Of a stretch of 64,000 nucleotides of DNA, positions 53,678 through 64,000 are shown in pieces. Both the position numbers and the translations under genes were made by a program. The notes beneath the pieces were generated by a model. The model did no database searches and was not told where the DNA came from. It saw only the letters and a list, made by a program, of their open reading frames with translations. Every line of letters begins with the position of its first letter. Position 1 is the stretch's first letter. The DNA lies in assembly GCA_036245525.1 (NCBI GenBank), contig BTPG01000005.1, positions 211,164,916-211,228,915 of the forward strand. Reading direction: 5' to 3'. Origin of the DNA: Semisulcospira habei. Taxonomy: Eukaryota > Mollusca > Gastropoda > Semisulcospiridae.

Positions 53678-54817
53678 TTATAGGAGTTGCCCACGACGTC
53701 TGCAGGCTTGTTCGTGGCTGCGGAGGCCAATCCGAGACAGGCAGGTTCGACCGCAGTGGCTGCAGGGGAAGGTATGGCCAGGGTTCTGAGCTGCGGCATC
53801 TCTGTTTTTTCTCCTGAGCCGCTTGTCCTTAAGGCTAGCTCTGTGAGAGTCCTCAAAGGAGACAGCTGCCTTGTAAATGGTGGAGCGCCAGGTGTCACGG
53901 TCCGCAGCAAGCGAAGACCACTGGTGGTGGTCGATTTGGCAGGCACTAAGTGACTTCTTGAGACAGTCTTTGTATCTCTTCTTTGGTGCCCCTCTGTCAC
54001 GGTGTCCAGTAGCAAGCTCGCCGAACAGGGTGATCTTTGGTAGGCGATGATCCTCCATCCTGGAGACATGCCCCGCCCAGCGGAGCTGTGTCCGCAGCAG
54101 CAAAGCCTCGATGCTCACAGTTTCAGCCTGTTCAAGGACCTCGACGTTGGTGACATAGTCACTCCAGTGAATGCCCAGGATGGTACGCAGGCAGCGCTGG
54201 TGGAAGCGTTCGAGGAGTCGTAGTTGGCTGTGGTAGAGGGCCCAAGACTCGGAACCATACAGCAGGGTGGTGAGGACCACAGCTCTGTACACGCTGATCT
54301 TGGTGCCTGTTTTCAGCTGTTGATTGTGCCACACCCGCTTGAAAAGTCGCCCGAAAGCGCTGTTCGCTTTTGCCAGCCTGCTGTCAAGCTCCTTGTCCAG
54401 CTTGGCGTCCGACGTGATAATGCAGCCAAGGTAAGTAAACTGGTGCACTGACTTTAGTTCAGACTCGCCAATGGTGATGTGAGGAGGGCGATACACTGTC
54501 TTGGGTGCCGGCTGATGGAGGACCTCTGTCTTTTTCAGACTGACCTCGAGTCCAAAGAGCTGGGCAGCATCTGCGAAGCAAGACGTGATGCGCTGCAGGG
54601 CTCTCTCTGTGTGTGCAACGAGGGCAGCATCATCAGCAAAAAGCAGCTCACGAATCAGTTGGTCTAGGGTTTTCGTGTGGGCCTGCAGTCGTCTAAGGTT
54701 GAACAGGCTGCCATCGAGACGATACCTGATGTACACTGCATCGTCATCATCGAGGTCCACTGTGGCCTGCTTCAACATCATGCTAAAAAAGATGGTGAAG
54801 AGGGTCGGTGCCAGCAC
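53678..54817 (-). pseudogene. LINE reverse transcriptase C-terminal half and zinc finger (copy 2)
   Basis: 379 codons starting at MLAPTLFTIFFSMMLKQATV. Contains the catalytic LLFADDAALVAHTE, TYLGCIITSDAKLD, the thumb/connection segment LLLRTQLRWAGHVSRMEDHR and the CSHCGRTC...H...C finger. It is the continuation of the frame at 54829-56904, separated by a one-base deletion near 54843-54846. The start shown is only the first Met after that lesion. Confidence 0.93.
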
Positions 54818-54828
54818 GCAGCCCTGCT

Positions 54829-56904
54829 TTACGCCGTTGAGAATAGGAATGGTTCTGAGAGATCATTGTTGAGTCTGACCTGGCCTTGCTGGTCCTCGTG
54901 TAGCTGGACAATCATGTTGAGGAACTTTGGGGGACAGCCAAGTCGCTCCAGGATCTGCCACATGCCTTGCCTGCTCACAGTGTCGAACGCTTTTGTTAGG
55001 TCGACAAATGTTACGTACAGCCCTTTGTTCTGCTCGCGGCACTTCTCCTGCAGCTGTCTCAGCACAAAGACCATATCGGTGGTGCTCCTGTTTGCTCTGA
55101 AGCCACACTGGCCCTCTGGGAGTTGGTCTTCAGCGATGGCAGGTACCAGCCGATTCAGGAGCAGCCTTGCAAGGATTTTCCCAGCAATGGACAGCAGGGT
55201 AATTCCCCGATAGTTGGAACAGTCAGACTTCTCGCCTTTGTTCTTGTACAGGGTGATAACGACTGCATCACGGAGATCTTTTGGTAGTGTTCCTTCCTCC
55301 CAGCAGCAGAGAAAGAGGTCATGGAGCTTGTTGTGCAGTGCTGTGCCTCCATGTTTCCAGATCTCTGGCGGTATTCCATCAATGCCTGCTGCTTTGCCAC
55401 TCTTGAGCTGGTGGATGGCTGTGAGGGTCTCTTCAGCGGTGGGCGGTTCGTCCAATTCAACCTTTACTGGGAGGTGTGGGATTTGTAGGACGACTGCTTC
55501 TTGAACAGTGCGCTCAGCGCTGAAGAGGCTCTGAAAGTATTCCGACCAGCGGTTCAAGATGGAAGTATTATCTGTGAGGAGTGCCTGGCCATTCGCGCTT
55601 CGCAGGGGACTTTGTACCAGGTGCCTGGGGCCATACACTGCTTTCAGTGCTTCGTAGAAGCCCCTGTAGTCACCATTGTCAGCACAAAGCTGGGTCCTCT
55701 GTGCAAGTCTGGTCCACCACTCATTCTGGAGATCTCTGAGCTTGCGCTGGAGACTGCTGCAGACGAGGCGGAAGGCAGATTTCTTCACAGGGCAGGAAGG
55801 CTGGGCTAGGTGGGCCTGATGGGCGGCTCTCTTTTTTGCTAGGTGTTCCTGGATCTCTACATCGTTTTCGTCAAACCAGTCTTTGTTCTTCTTTCTGGCG
55901 AAACCCAAGACTTCTGCAGAGGATTTTGCAATAGCAGTTTTCAGTTGTTCCCAAAGTGTTTCAGGGGAGGAGTCTACTGGGTCCGCTGTGTCTTTGAGCC
56001 TGCGCTCTAAATCTGTCTGAAAGGCAGCTTTCACATCGTCACGCTGAAGGCTGGCAACGTCAAGCTTTTTCTTGGGGGGCCCCCATTTCTTGGGTTTTGG
56101 CTTGAAGTGGAGCCTGAGTTTGCAGCGGACAAGGCGGTGGTCAGTGTGGCACTCTGCGCTGGGCATCACTCTGGTGAGGAGGACGTCACTGCGGTCCCTC
56201 TGACGCACTAGGACATAGTCGATAAGGTGCCAGTGTTTGGAGCGAGGATGCATCCAGGTGGTCTTTCGACTGTCCTTTTGCTGAAAAGTAGTGTTGGTGA
56301 TGACCAGTTGCTGCTCCGCACAGAACTCCAACAGTAGGCGGCCATTGTCATTGCAGTTCCCCACGCCATGCTTGCCGAGGACTCCTTTCCAGGCTTCAGA
56401 GTCCTGGCCCACTCTGGCATTGAAGTCGCCAAGGATGATGACTTTGTCGTCTGCAGGGGTACTCTGTAGGAGGCTGCGCAGGTCAGTGTAAAACTTGTCC
56501 TTTTCAGCAGGCTCTGCCAGGAGGGTTGGGGAGTACACACTGAGAAGGGTGACGTGCTGCTGGTGTCTCAGTGGGAGGCGCATGGACATGATGCGGTCTG
56601 AGTGGCCCGTTGGTAGGTTTTCCAGCTTAGTCGCAATGGATGTCTTGACCATGAAACCCACGCCTGAAAGCCGTCTTTCTGATGCAGGCCTGCCTGACCA
56701 GTAGAGGGTGTACCCAGCACCAAGTTCTTGGAGGCTGCCTTCGTCCGGAAGGCGTACTTCGCTGAGCGCGGCGATGTCGATGTTTAACCTCCGCAATTCA
56801 TGGGCAATGAGGGCGGAGCGACGTTCAGGGCGTCCGCTGTCTGCTTTGTCGAGCATGGTTCGGACGTTCCAGCATGCTACGTTGAGTCCGGTCGTGGTCG
56901 TCAT
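54829..56904 (-). pseudogene. LINE endonuclease and reverse transcriptase N-terminal half (copy 2)
   Basis: 691 codons from MTTTTGLNVACWNVRTML. The endonuclease occupies residues 1 to about 260 (E49, GDFN at 159-162, TDHRLV at 254-259). A linker includes DWFDENDVEIQEHLAKK. The polymerase fingers and palm follow (SDCSNYRGITLLSIAGKILA, CGFRANRSTTDM, VDLTKAFDTV). It ends in SEPFLFSTA where copy 1 keeps an open frame, because copy 2 lacks one base (GAATAGGAATGG against GAATGGGGAATGG in copy 1). This shows that endonuclease and polymerase form one protein in this family. Confidence 0.94.
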
Positions 56905-57673
56905 GAGAGTGGATCCGTTATTCTTTCTTGTTTTTTGACCGCAGGAGAAGATGCCCGTTGACCGCGGCTAGCCAACTGGGGTTGCGAGGGGACGAGCTTT
57001 GGTTAGGCCACCTTTTCTAGGCCCCTCTCCGTGTGGAGCAAGCAGTGCTGTCCCTAGAGAAGGCTGCTTGGTCGTGCAGGGTGTGCCGAGTGATGTTGTC
57101 ATCCCCAGGTCAACATCAGGCGACCAATATCCTGAACCGCCTGCATGCAGGTTTGAGACTGCGGCTTCCAGTGACATCTTTCACCTGCCGTTTCGCCCCT
57201 CGCCCGTCGCTACAGGACTTGGAATGGTCAGTGTCATGGTCCGTGGACGTTTCCTAAAGCCTGCGCGGTGGAGCTTTTTGGTGGAGTGCAGTGTGCGCAG
57301 TACTGGCCCCACCCTTTAAACCCTTGGTTCATCTGCCATGGCCTAGCAAGCTGGGACGATGGCATCGAGGTCCTCGGGTCGTAGGTTTTATATCAGACTG
57401 TCCTTGTCCTAGTCTCTGGCTCAAAAGCCTTCCCCGGAGACACGGGGGCTTTGATGTCAGGGGTTTCCTCCCTTAGCCTTTCCGCAGCCAAGCGGCCAGG
57501 CCTGCAAGGCAGCAGGCGACCCGTGGAGGGCGGGGTCGTCTATGTCCCGTGCAGATGTGAACATCTGCCCACTGCCCATATAACGCGTAAGTATAATACT
57601 AATTAATATCATTAGTTACAAATTACACAACATCCAGATAATGCTCATCTCCGACACAGTTTATCTCTCAGCT

Positions 57674-57759
57674 GTCGAGGCACACTGGTTATTTCCCTCT
57701 ATTTTCTCCTGCGCTAATAAGCGCATCGAATGGAGGGAAACAACCAGTGTGCTGTTGAG
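57674..57759. repeat. Palindrome with CACACTGGTT arms
   Basis: GTCGAGGCACACTGGTTATT on the left pairs with AAACAACCAGTGTGCTGTTG on the right. The apex has TGCGCTAATAAGCGCA. No other copy. Confidence 0.88.
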
Positions 57760-58012
57760 GATGACTACTTCCACGCGATAGAACAACACCGATTTAGACG
57801 TATTCAGGACTACAGCCATATTGGGGCGTATCTTCCAGCGACATTATATCCGGTTTCATTTGAAAATCGTTTTCACTTTGGTGTTGGTCAGATGCTGTGA
57901 AGAATCATTGACTGGACGCACGAACATTGTTGTACACGGGCCTCACCGTAGCTGAGTTCTTCAAACCACAGTTTGCCTACTTTCATGAGGTACGTTTGCG
58001 ATAATATATTAA
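57760..58012. other. Unannotated stretch
   Basis: Nothing recognised. Confidence 0.4.
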
Positions 58013-58670
58013 TTAACTCGTTCAATCGACACACCACAGCAAGACATGGATCGAGCATGATAGTTTAAGGGTTGTGGGGCGGTCCGTGGCGCAGTGGTTA
58101 AGTCGCCTGCCACCAATGCCAAAGGTGCGAGATTCGATACCGGGTTCCGGCGTCGGACTTTTCTCCTCTGGTAAATGTCACCGTTAATTCGGGCGGACCG
58201 TCGGGGGTTCTTTCTCTTAGTACTCCGGTTCTTCCACCCCCCCCCCCCCCGCCCCCCCACACACACACACACTTTGGTACCGGTTTCAGGCCACTTTACA
58301 AATTTCAAATACAAGCTATCAAAAAGCTCTGTAACTTCAGTAGCTGAACTGGCCATTCAGTTCGTCTGTCTTGTACTGTGTTTGCCTTAAATGGCGTAAA
58401 TCCGTGTCTGTTACGTGAGTGTGCGTGTTGGGTTTCAGTTCGCGGCGCTTTGAGTCGATTTGCCCAAAATTGAGAAAAAGCGCTTATATAATAACGGTAT
58501 TATAATTATTTATTTTTTTCTGCCAGAAAAGCTTGTCACACATAGGCACCAAGCTATTCTAGCACCACCCTTGAACAATGATGCTCCATTTGTCTCTTGA
58601 ATTGTAATACAGTCCTTCAGAGGGCAGACTTAAAATTGGTGGATTTTGGTCCTGGGGCAGAATGTGTTAA
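58013..58670. mobile_element. HP1 element (GAATAG subtype) split by a SINE
   Basis: TTAACTCGTTCAATCGACAC at the left (TTAA 58013-58016) and CAGAATGTGTTAA at the right (58667-58670). The left arm breaks after AAGGGTTGTGG at 58076 and resumes as GCCAGAAAAGCTTG at 58522. The tRNA-derived SINE lies between. Confidence 0.93.
58077..58520 (+). mobile_element. tRNA-derived SINE
   Basis: The head has a perfect A box, TGGCGCAGTGG (58087-58097), and a B box, GATTCGATACC (58131-58141), 33 bp apart, the internal RNA polymerase III promoter of a tRNA. The body carries a C-rich tract and CA run. The end is AAAAAGCGCTTATATAATAA then CGGTATTATAATTATT, resembling the 3' end of the LINE at 25.6 kb. It is not a tRNA gene, since no cloverleaf 3' half follows. 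No clear target duplication. Confidence 0.9.
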
Positions 58671-59366
58671 GAAACTATTCATGAAAATTGATGTGATGCG
58701 AAAGTGTGCGAACAAACAGGCTACGATTTTCTGTCATGTGTCGCATTATTTAGTGTTTCACGTAGCACTCGCGTTTAATGTAACGTTCGACAACTTGAAA
58801 TGTCATTGATGTAGCAAACAGTTCACTTGAAAACCAAACAATTTGGTGTGTGCCAAAAAAGGCTATGCTTTGTCAGGCAAGGTCAGAATCCATTAAGAAA
58901 CCGTTTATTTATTATTTTGTAAAATTTATTTATTATATTTCTTGTTTTTGCATATACAACATACACATAAAACAGTTACAATGTTACAACAGTTACAGTA
59001 ATCTTTGAATTATATATACAAAACACTGTAAACAAGACTCAGAACATTTAGCCCGCAGTGTTAGTTAAGGGTAACATCTCAATGGATTAACATCGGGCTC
59101 GGCTGCAGACATGGAGATGGAGACCCCGTGTCCCCTTATATCTTCGTAATGTGTGTAGAAATATCAGCGCTAATCATAAGATATAATACAAATATTAAAG
59201 GTATTTTATACGTGACTCAAAGAACAATGCAGTTTGCGGACGACACACATATTTTTCTTTAAAGAGGTAAACAAGAAAAACTCCACCATCAGATATTTGC
59301 CACAAGTTAAATTAAACTGGAACCCGTCAGAGGTCAAAGTCTGAGACATTTGGCTGATACATGATG
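58671..59366. other. AT-rich unannotated stretch
   Basis: Nothing recognised. Confidence 0.4.
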
Positions 59367-59579
59367 TAACCCATTCAGCCCTGACGCACTACAGCAGGAG
59401 ATGGATCGACCATGATAATTCAAGGGTAGCGCCAGGTTAGCTTGGCGCCGACAGGCGCCAAGCTAATCTGGCACTACCCTTGAATTATCATTTTCGATCC
59501 ATCTCCTGCAACTGGTGCATAGTCATTAGATGACGGCTACACAATTTTAGAAATCCGACCGTCGGGCTGAATGAGTTAA
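59367..59579. mobile_element. HP1 element, full length
   Basis: GTAACCCATTCAGCCCTGAC at the left and CGTCGGGCTGAATGAGTTAA at the right. Near-perfect hairpin around GGCGCCGACAGGCGCC. Reference copy together with 20716. Confidence 0.96.
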
Positions 59580-60620
59580 AGAGCTGTCATCTTGGAAATG
59601 TTAAGGACACGTGTACTGAGATAAAAATGCTCATGAAAACGTGGCCAGAGAGGCCATTACACGGGTAAGCAGAGTCGCTGGGTGAAAATCATTGATCTTA
59701 TCAAAACTGGTCCACCTATGGATTTTACTCAGTGTAACCGGGTTAGGTTATCAGATGATAATCAGGTCAAGAAATGAGGGAGGCAACAACGTCGAAGACA
59801 GGGGTCGCTGTGACATGTCTTTATTGCAGTGTAGAAAACTGAAGAAACTGAAGAAACTGAAGAAACAGCGCCTACAAATGAAACAATGGCTCAACATTAC
59901 AAATCATAATAACTCCCATATATAACATCAAAAAAATATCTAAAATCAACCATGGCATTATATCAAAAGTCTAACTATCTATACCAAGCAATATCATCTT
60001 AAATGTCAAAGTAAACTAACTTTTACATAATCCTAGCATGTCATCATGTGAAGTATCAAAATCAAATAAATCAACAAATCAACACAAAAGAAAATCTTAA
60101 AATATAATCAACGCAAAAGAAAACATCAAAATAATTAATGAACTATTCTACTGTATGCGCAACCAGCCAAACTTTGAGTCAACGATAAATCGAATATCAA
60201 TACTAATTCAGAGAGCAAAATAAAACGAGGATATAATAAGAAACCTAATACTGGGCACCGCAGACACGCATATCATCTAAAGATTTATTAGCATTCATTC
60301 CTCGTACACAGTCATACACAATGACAACACTCTCATACATACGCTATACCAGCTCAGTTACACTCTCAGGCAACCTTGGGTACAGAGGGATATGAAGTGG
60401 CATCCACACGCTCACACACACTAGCACAACTCATCATTCACATCCGTCCGTAATGACAACACAAACAGCCTGGGTCTAAACTAGTATAAAACAGGGAGGC
60501 AAAATGCATATGTAAAACTAGGTGCATGTGTAGAGAGCGAAAGAATATGAAAACATCCTCACAAAACAAAAGAGAAGGGGGATCTTATGCACCATAATAA
60601 TTCACTGGCCCGCAGAATTA
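59580..60620. other. A-rich unannotated stretch
   Basis: AAGAAACTG is repeated four times at about 59837-59868. No gene or known repeat otherwise. Confidence 0.4.
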
Positions 60621-60621
60621 C

Positions 60622-61092
60622 AGTGTTGATCTGCGATCCCGGACCACGCGACACTAGGCCGCGGGGTGCAAAATCACAGACCAGCACCACAAAATTCTCA
60701 CCGGACCTGGTGGTCGGAGTACACTCATCTGCAATTCCGGACCCCACGACACCAGGCCGCAAGATGCCGAATTGCAGATCAGTACCATGTGAACGTTATT
60801 AGTCTGGTGGGCAGGCTCATGTGTTCATCTGCGGTTCCGGACCGAACGACTCTAGGCCGAACGATGCAAAATCGCAGACCAGCACAACAGTGATATAACT
60901 CAGCAATTGTCAAGTCAAGCTAATGTGTCAATCTGCGATTCTGGACTGACAACTCTAGGTTGCCAAATGCAGAGTCACAGACCAGCACGAACAGTGATAT
61001 AACTCAGCAATTGTCAAGTCAAGCTAACGTGTCAATCTGCGATTCTGGACTGACAACTCTAGGTTGCCAAATGCAGAGTCACAGACCAGCAC
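60622..61092. repeat. Tandem array of five small palindromes
   Basis: Units begin at about 60622, 60718, 60821, 60925 and 61029, a spacing of 96-104 bp. Each has ATCTGCGATTCCGGAC-type and TCGCAGACCAGCAC-type ends that pair. The last two units and their spacers form an almost exact 104-bp tandem duplication. Confidence 0.93.
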
Positions 61093-61109
61093 GAACAGTG
61101 GAGGGGGCA

Positions 61110-62155
61110 GAAAAGAGGAAGAGCATAGGCATGCCATAAGCATGACAAAAGTCCATAAACGATAATATAATTGCCTCTATTTGGCATTGCTGTCGGTTGG
61201 CTTCTAAAAGAATCTAAGTACTTATAGAATGTCCTTAAGTCAATAAGCCGCTTCCACAGGCTTAGGGCAAAATGAGTGGGAAACTGCTCCCCTTATCAAC
61301 GATGTCAACAGTGTGTAAAGGTAAAATTTATAAAGTACCTATTCCTCTCACTAAACGCTGAAGAATGTAAAGGGGTAACTTATTTAGAGCAGGGGCAGGT
61401 CCCGCCGATAAAAAACACAATTAAAAGGAAAAGGGGAGTGTGGGGGAGTGACTTCCAAATATAAACAAGCCAACCGGAAGCAGACGCCAAGCAGAAACAA
61501 AATGGCTGCGCATACTAAATATAAGTGTGACGTCACGCTAACAGCGTCCCAGCCCATGTGGTACGCACTATTCGGCTAAAAGCTATGCATGTCAAAGTGA
61601 GGAAAAATAGGAGGGACATGAAAGCCTACATGATCAAATTAACACTATAGTATAATCATAAAAGCAACGTGAAGAGGATAGCAAGGAACATGAAAGCCTA
61701 ATCACAACAATCTCTGTCAGACAAGACAACATTTCAACATTTCCTACAACGATGCCAACATAATTTAGCATCACTGGAGCAAATGGTAATCAATCTCATT
61801 GTACAAGAAAACTCAAAGCTATCCAAAGGCAGAAGAATTAAATCAGAGTACACATTACCTTTATGCTGTTTTGCCCCAGAATAATTCTGTCACAAAATTC
61901 CGATCTCCATCGGAAGACAAATGCTACAGTACGAGAAGTGACAAAATTAGAAATCACTGAAATCCACTATCGCAACAAAGTTACACAAAGTTCCAGCTGC
62001 CAAAAATGGCTACAAAGTTGCCGTGAAGGCACTCTCAACAATTACATCTTCAGCAGCTTACTCCTAACTCTAGGGCAAAACTTGCATAAAGGCACTGATA
62101 TAAATTAGGCATAATTTCATCAATCAACAAAGTCCAAGACCAAAAATACAGAGCT
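61110..62155. other. Unannotated stretch, possibly intron
   Basis: No repeat family from this window. It contains GTGACGTCACG at about 61528, a cAMP-response-element-like palindrome. If the promoter call at 62162-62290 is right, this would be the first intron. Confidence 0.35.
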
Positions 62156-62161
62156 ACTTAC

Positions 62162-62254
62162 AGAGCTAAGAGGGAGTCGACATTGTAGTTCTTCTTAGTT
62201 GTATCGTCATAGCGGCACGAGTCAGTGGTCTGTGGCAAACGGCTGAGTGGTACT
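62162..62254 (-). other. Candidate non-coding first exon
   Basis: It would run from an initiator A at 62254 to CTCT|GTAAGT, a near-perfect 5' splice site with GT at 62161-62160. It holds only a short upstream-type frame (MTIQLRRTTMSTPS then stop). No downstream exon has been identified, so this is inference from signals. Confidence 0.35.
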
Positions 62255-62290
62255 GACCGCAAGCGCGCAACGGAAGGGCTTTATATACGG
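62249..62290 (-). promoter_or_regulatory. Candidate RNA polymerase II core promoter (TATA + Inr)
   Basis: On the minus strand TATATAAAG (62287-62279) is followed by GGTCAGTACC, an arthropod/mollusc-style initiator TCAGT. The A lies at 62254, placing the TATA box at about -33. The surrounding sequence is GC-rich (GCGCGCTTGCGG). Confidence 0.45.
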
Positions 62291-62479
62291 CAGGCGCGGG
62301 TCGCAAAGAAAGCACCACTCGCGTGTTTCCAGAATTCGGGGTTTTTGGAGCCGGGAAGCTGAAATTTGTGTTTCCCCACATTCGGTTTTCTGACCATAGA
62401 TCTGATACTACTGAACCTAGAAGCTTGCGGTTTGTTGCTAACGAAAGATCCGCAATTGTAGTTTCACTAGTATCAGACA

Positions 62480-63174
62480 TTGATTTGATTAAAGACGGCT
62501 AAAATTAATTATGAATTTTTAAACGACTTTTCTTCGTCGACCTGGTCGGTGTAAAAGGTGCAAACTCCCAAAATAATGTTTAACCCAAAATCGATTGGAC
62601 TAGAAATAGATTACAAAATGAAAGAGACTATCATGCTGAATCTTATGGATCTTGGTTTAAAATGATCGGTACAGGCATTGAGGAGATATTCAACTTAGAA
62701 TGCCTCATTAGAAACACAAGCTATTATCGCCATTGTAGGCACCGGATGCTAGAACAAAAGCCACGAGGCGGCTGACGCGGTTGCGTCCCCTGAATAGACA
62801 CTGAATACCTAGTGGTCTAGAAGTAAGCCAGAGGGGTCGGACTAACACAGGCATCAATGAAAACAATACCTTGCGAGGCCTTACATTGAATGAAAACCAC
62901 TGAACAATAATACACACCACTTTTGCAAACCAAGTCGCGATGCAACAAACGAAATTACATTAGATGGGTTATGAGAGCCGGGTGTACCCGGTCACATCAG
63001 TAACAAAGCTGATAAACTGGTTGCAGAGTTGAAAACACTGTGCTTCCAAAAAAAAAAAAAAGGACAAAATAAGCAGAAAGGTTGCAACAAGAGCTCTACA
63101 AAACAGAAAAATGGGTATTCCAAATTTAAAGCAGTATTATTATAAGAGCGTTGAAAATTAGCTGGATCAGAAAA
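62480..63174. other. Unannotated stretch
   Basis: Nothing recognised apart from an A-run at 63047-63061. Confidence 0.4.
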
Positions 63175-63349
63175 TTAACTCATTCAGCCTGAAGGCCGTA
63201 TTTCCCAAACTTCGAGGCGTCATCTAATGACTATGTACCAGTTGCAGAAGATGGATCGACCATGACAATTCTAGGGCAGTGCCAGATTAGCTTGCTTTGA
63301 CATGGTCGACCTATCTCCTGCTGTAGTGGGTCAGGGCTGAATGGGTTAA
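63175..63349. mobile_element. HP1 element lacking the right hairpin arm
   Basis: TTAACTCATTCAGCCTGAAG at the left and GGCTGAATGGGTTAA at the right. The left arm ends at GATTAGCTTG, then jumps to CTTTGACATGGTCGACC. Both flanks are intact, so the core was deleted precisely around the palindrome centre. Confidence 0.93.
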
Positions 63350-63354
63350 ACAAA

Positions 63355-64000
63355 CATGTTTTTACACAGATCCAGATCTCAGGCAACTGGACAAACGTGC
63401 TCTAGAGTTATACAACAAAATAAAGCAAACAAATTTGTTCTGGAAAGATGTTCTGAGCGTTTATAAGGAGTTTAGGTGCAAAGTGGAACCAAATACGCCA
63501 CAAGAAGTGTTGGCGGAGCCCGTCTTTTTCAATAATAATATTAAGATTGGAAACAAATGTATTTTGTATAAACAATTGGCCCCTAAAAGGATATATTGCA
63601 CTGGACAGCTCTATAATGAAGTTGGCCAGCCGAGGAAGTATACTGAATTTCAAGCTATCCCCAAATATATTCGCAACACTAACATCCACATTAAAAATAA
63701 CGATATGAATGAAAAACTGAAATCCGTACATCTCCTTTACTCAGTGCAAAAGGGCTCAAAACGTTACTACAAAATCTTGACAACGAATAACAAAAATCCA
63801 CAAAGCCTAGATACATGGGATACAGAACTAAGCTGTGATATGGACTGTACAAAGCCTAGATACATGGTATACAGAACTAAGCTGTGATATGGACTGGACA
63901 AAGCCTAGATACATGGGATACAGAAATAAGCTGTGATATGGACTGGAAGAAAACTTTACAGAACCTGCAACAGATAACAGATATCAAACTGAAGTGGTTT
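63355..64000 (+). pseudogene. Tx1/L1-like LINE fragment, runs off the window
   Basis: The frame from 63435 reads MFWKDVLSVYKEF, then FFNNNIKIGNKCILYKQL and GQLYNEVGQPRKYTEFQA. This matches the C-terminal segment of Tx1/L1-group LINE proteins (fWkDVl..w..f; NpnIkIggk.v; G...i.dl.d..g....y.ef). After a 49-bp triplication at 63802-63948, TLQNLQQITDIKLKWF resumes in another frame, again as in those proteins. 5'-truncated, directly after an HP1 element. Confidence 0.75.
63802..63948. repeat. 49-bp tandem triplication inside a LINE
   Basis: AAAGCCTAGATACATGGGAT starts at 63802, 63851 and 63900. A 49-bp period shifts the frame at each step, and the second unit reaches a stop (YRTKL then TGA). Confidence 0.93.

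Larger units (their letters stand above)
53645..57579 (-). mobile_element. Zinc-finger LINE, copy 2 (full length)
   Basis: Complete 3.94-kb insertion flanked by a perfect 13-bp target duplication, ATAACGCGTAAGT, at 53632-53644 and 57580-57592. Minus-strand order is a leader of about 0.67 kb without an ORF1-like protein, one long coding frame broken once, a 3' untranslated end of about 33 bp and a short GA tail. It lacks the 114-bp insertion and T-run frameshift of copy 1. The clean duplication and single lesion indicate a recent insertion. Confidence 0.97.

Noticed and set aside
58081..58150. tRNA gene
   Set aside because: A and B boxes are present, but no cloverleaf is completed. The unit continues into a SINE body and LINE-like tail.

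Overview
This window looks like animal nuclear DNA, most likely from a mollusc (marine gastropod-like). That identification is an inference from repeat content; no species marker is visible. There are no bacterial-type genes or operons. The sequence is dominated by non-LTR retrotransposons (LINEs), SINE-like retroposons, long microsatellites, minisatellites and an unusually dense set of short palindromic (hairpin) elements. Many of these hairpins are bounded by TTAA.

Names used here for the hairpin families: HP1 (inner arm CCAGATTAGCTTGGCGCC or CCAGAATAGCTTGGCGCC, full element about 200-215 bp); HP2 (about 80 bp, ends TTAACTCATTCG / CGAATGAGTTAA); HP3 (inner arm GGCATAGATCCTCATGAG, full element about 205 bp); HP4 (arm TTTGCGTGTCGGTAGCGG, about 82-104 bp); HP5 (GC-rich, GGCCGCAG with GTGCGCG, about 70-110 bp). 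Smaller families and singletons are described individually. Complete copies of HP1 to HP4 start with TTAA followed by CCC or CTC and end GGG or GAG plus TTAA. This suggests mobilisation by a piggyBac-like TTAA transposase that is not in the window.

Layout. 0.6-4.6 kb: two diverged copies of an ancient duplicated segment. The first was later broken by SINEs, a LINE fragment and a CA array. 5-31 kb: hairpin-rich sequence with scattered candidate host exons on the plus strand. The best are the exons at 16.27-20.15 kb, which fit a single-pass membrane protein and are phase-compatible across four exons. A UAG lies inside an otherwise open cytoplasmic tail. 32.1-44.6 kb: a nest of five LINE copies, comprising an almost complete zinc-finger LINE (minus strand), degraded CR1/L2-like copies (plus), an RTE-like fragment (plus) and a Rex1-like copy (minus). 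45.0-45.96 kb: a 45-bp tandem repeat open on both strands. 46-51 kb: hairpins, SINEs and microsatellites. 51.6-52.5 kb: a 34-bp minisatellite of 27 units. 53.6-57.6 kb: a second, full-length copy of the zinc-finger LINE with a perfect 13-bp target duplication and one frameshift. 58 kb: a tRNA-derived SINE inside an HP1 element. 60.6-61.1 kb: a tandem array of small palindromes. 62.28 kb: a TATA-Inr-splice donor arrangement on the minus strand that may be a gene start. 63.36-64 kb: a Tx1/L1-like LINE running off the end.

The elements inform one another. Eight copies of one SINE-like family show clean target duplications. Two LINE copies date each other's lesions. Paralogous hairpins differ symmetrically in both arms. 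One HP3 loop has expanded into a minisatellite. Protein-coding host genes are only weakly supported, because candidate exons were found by eye from splice sites and open frames.
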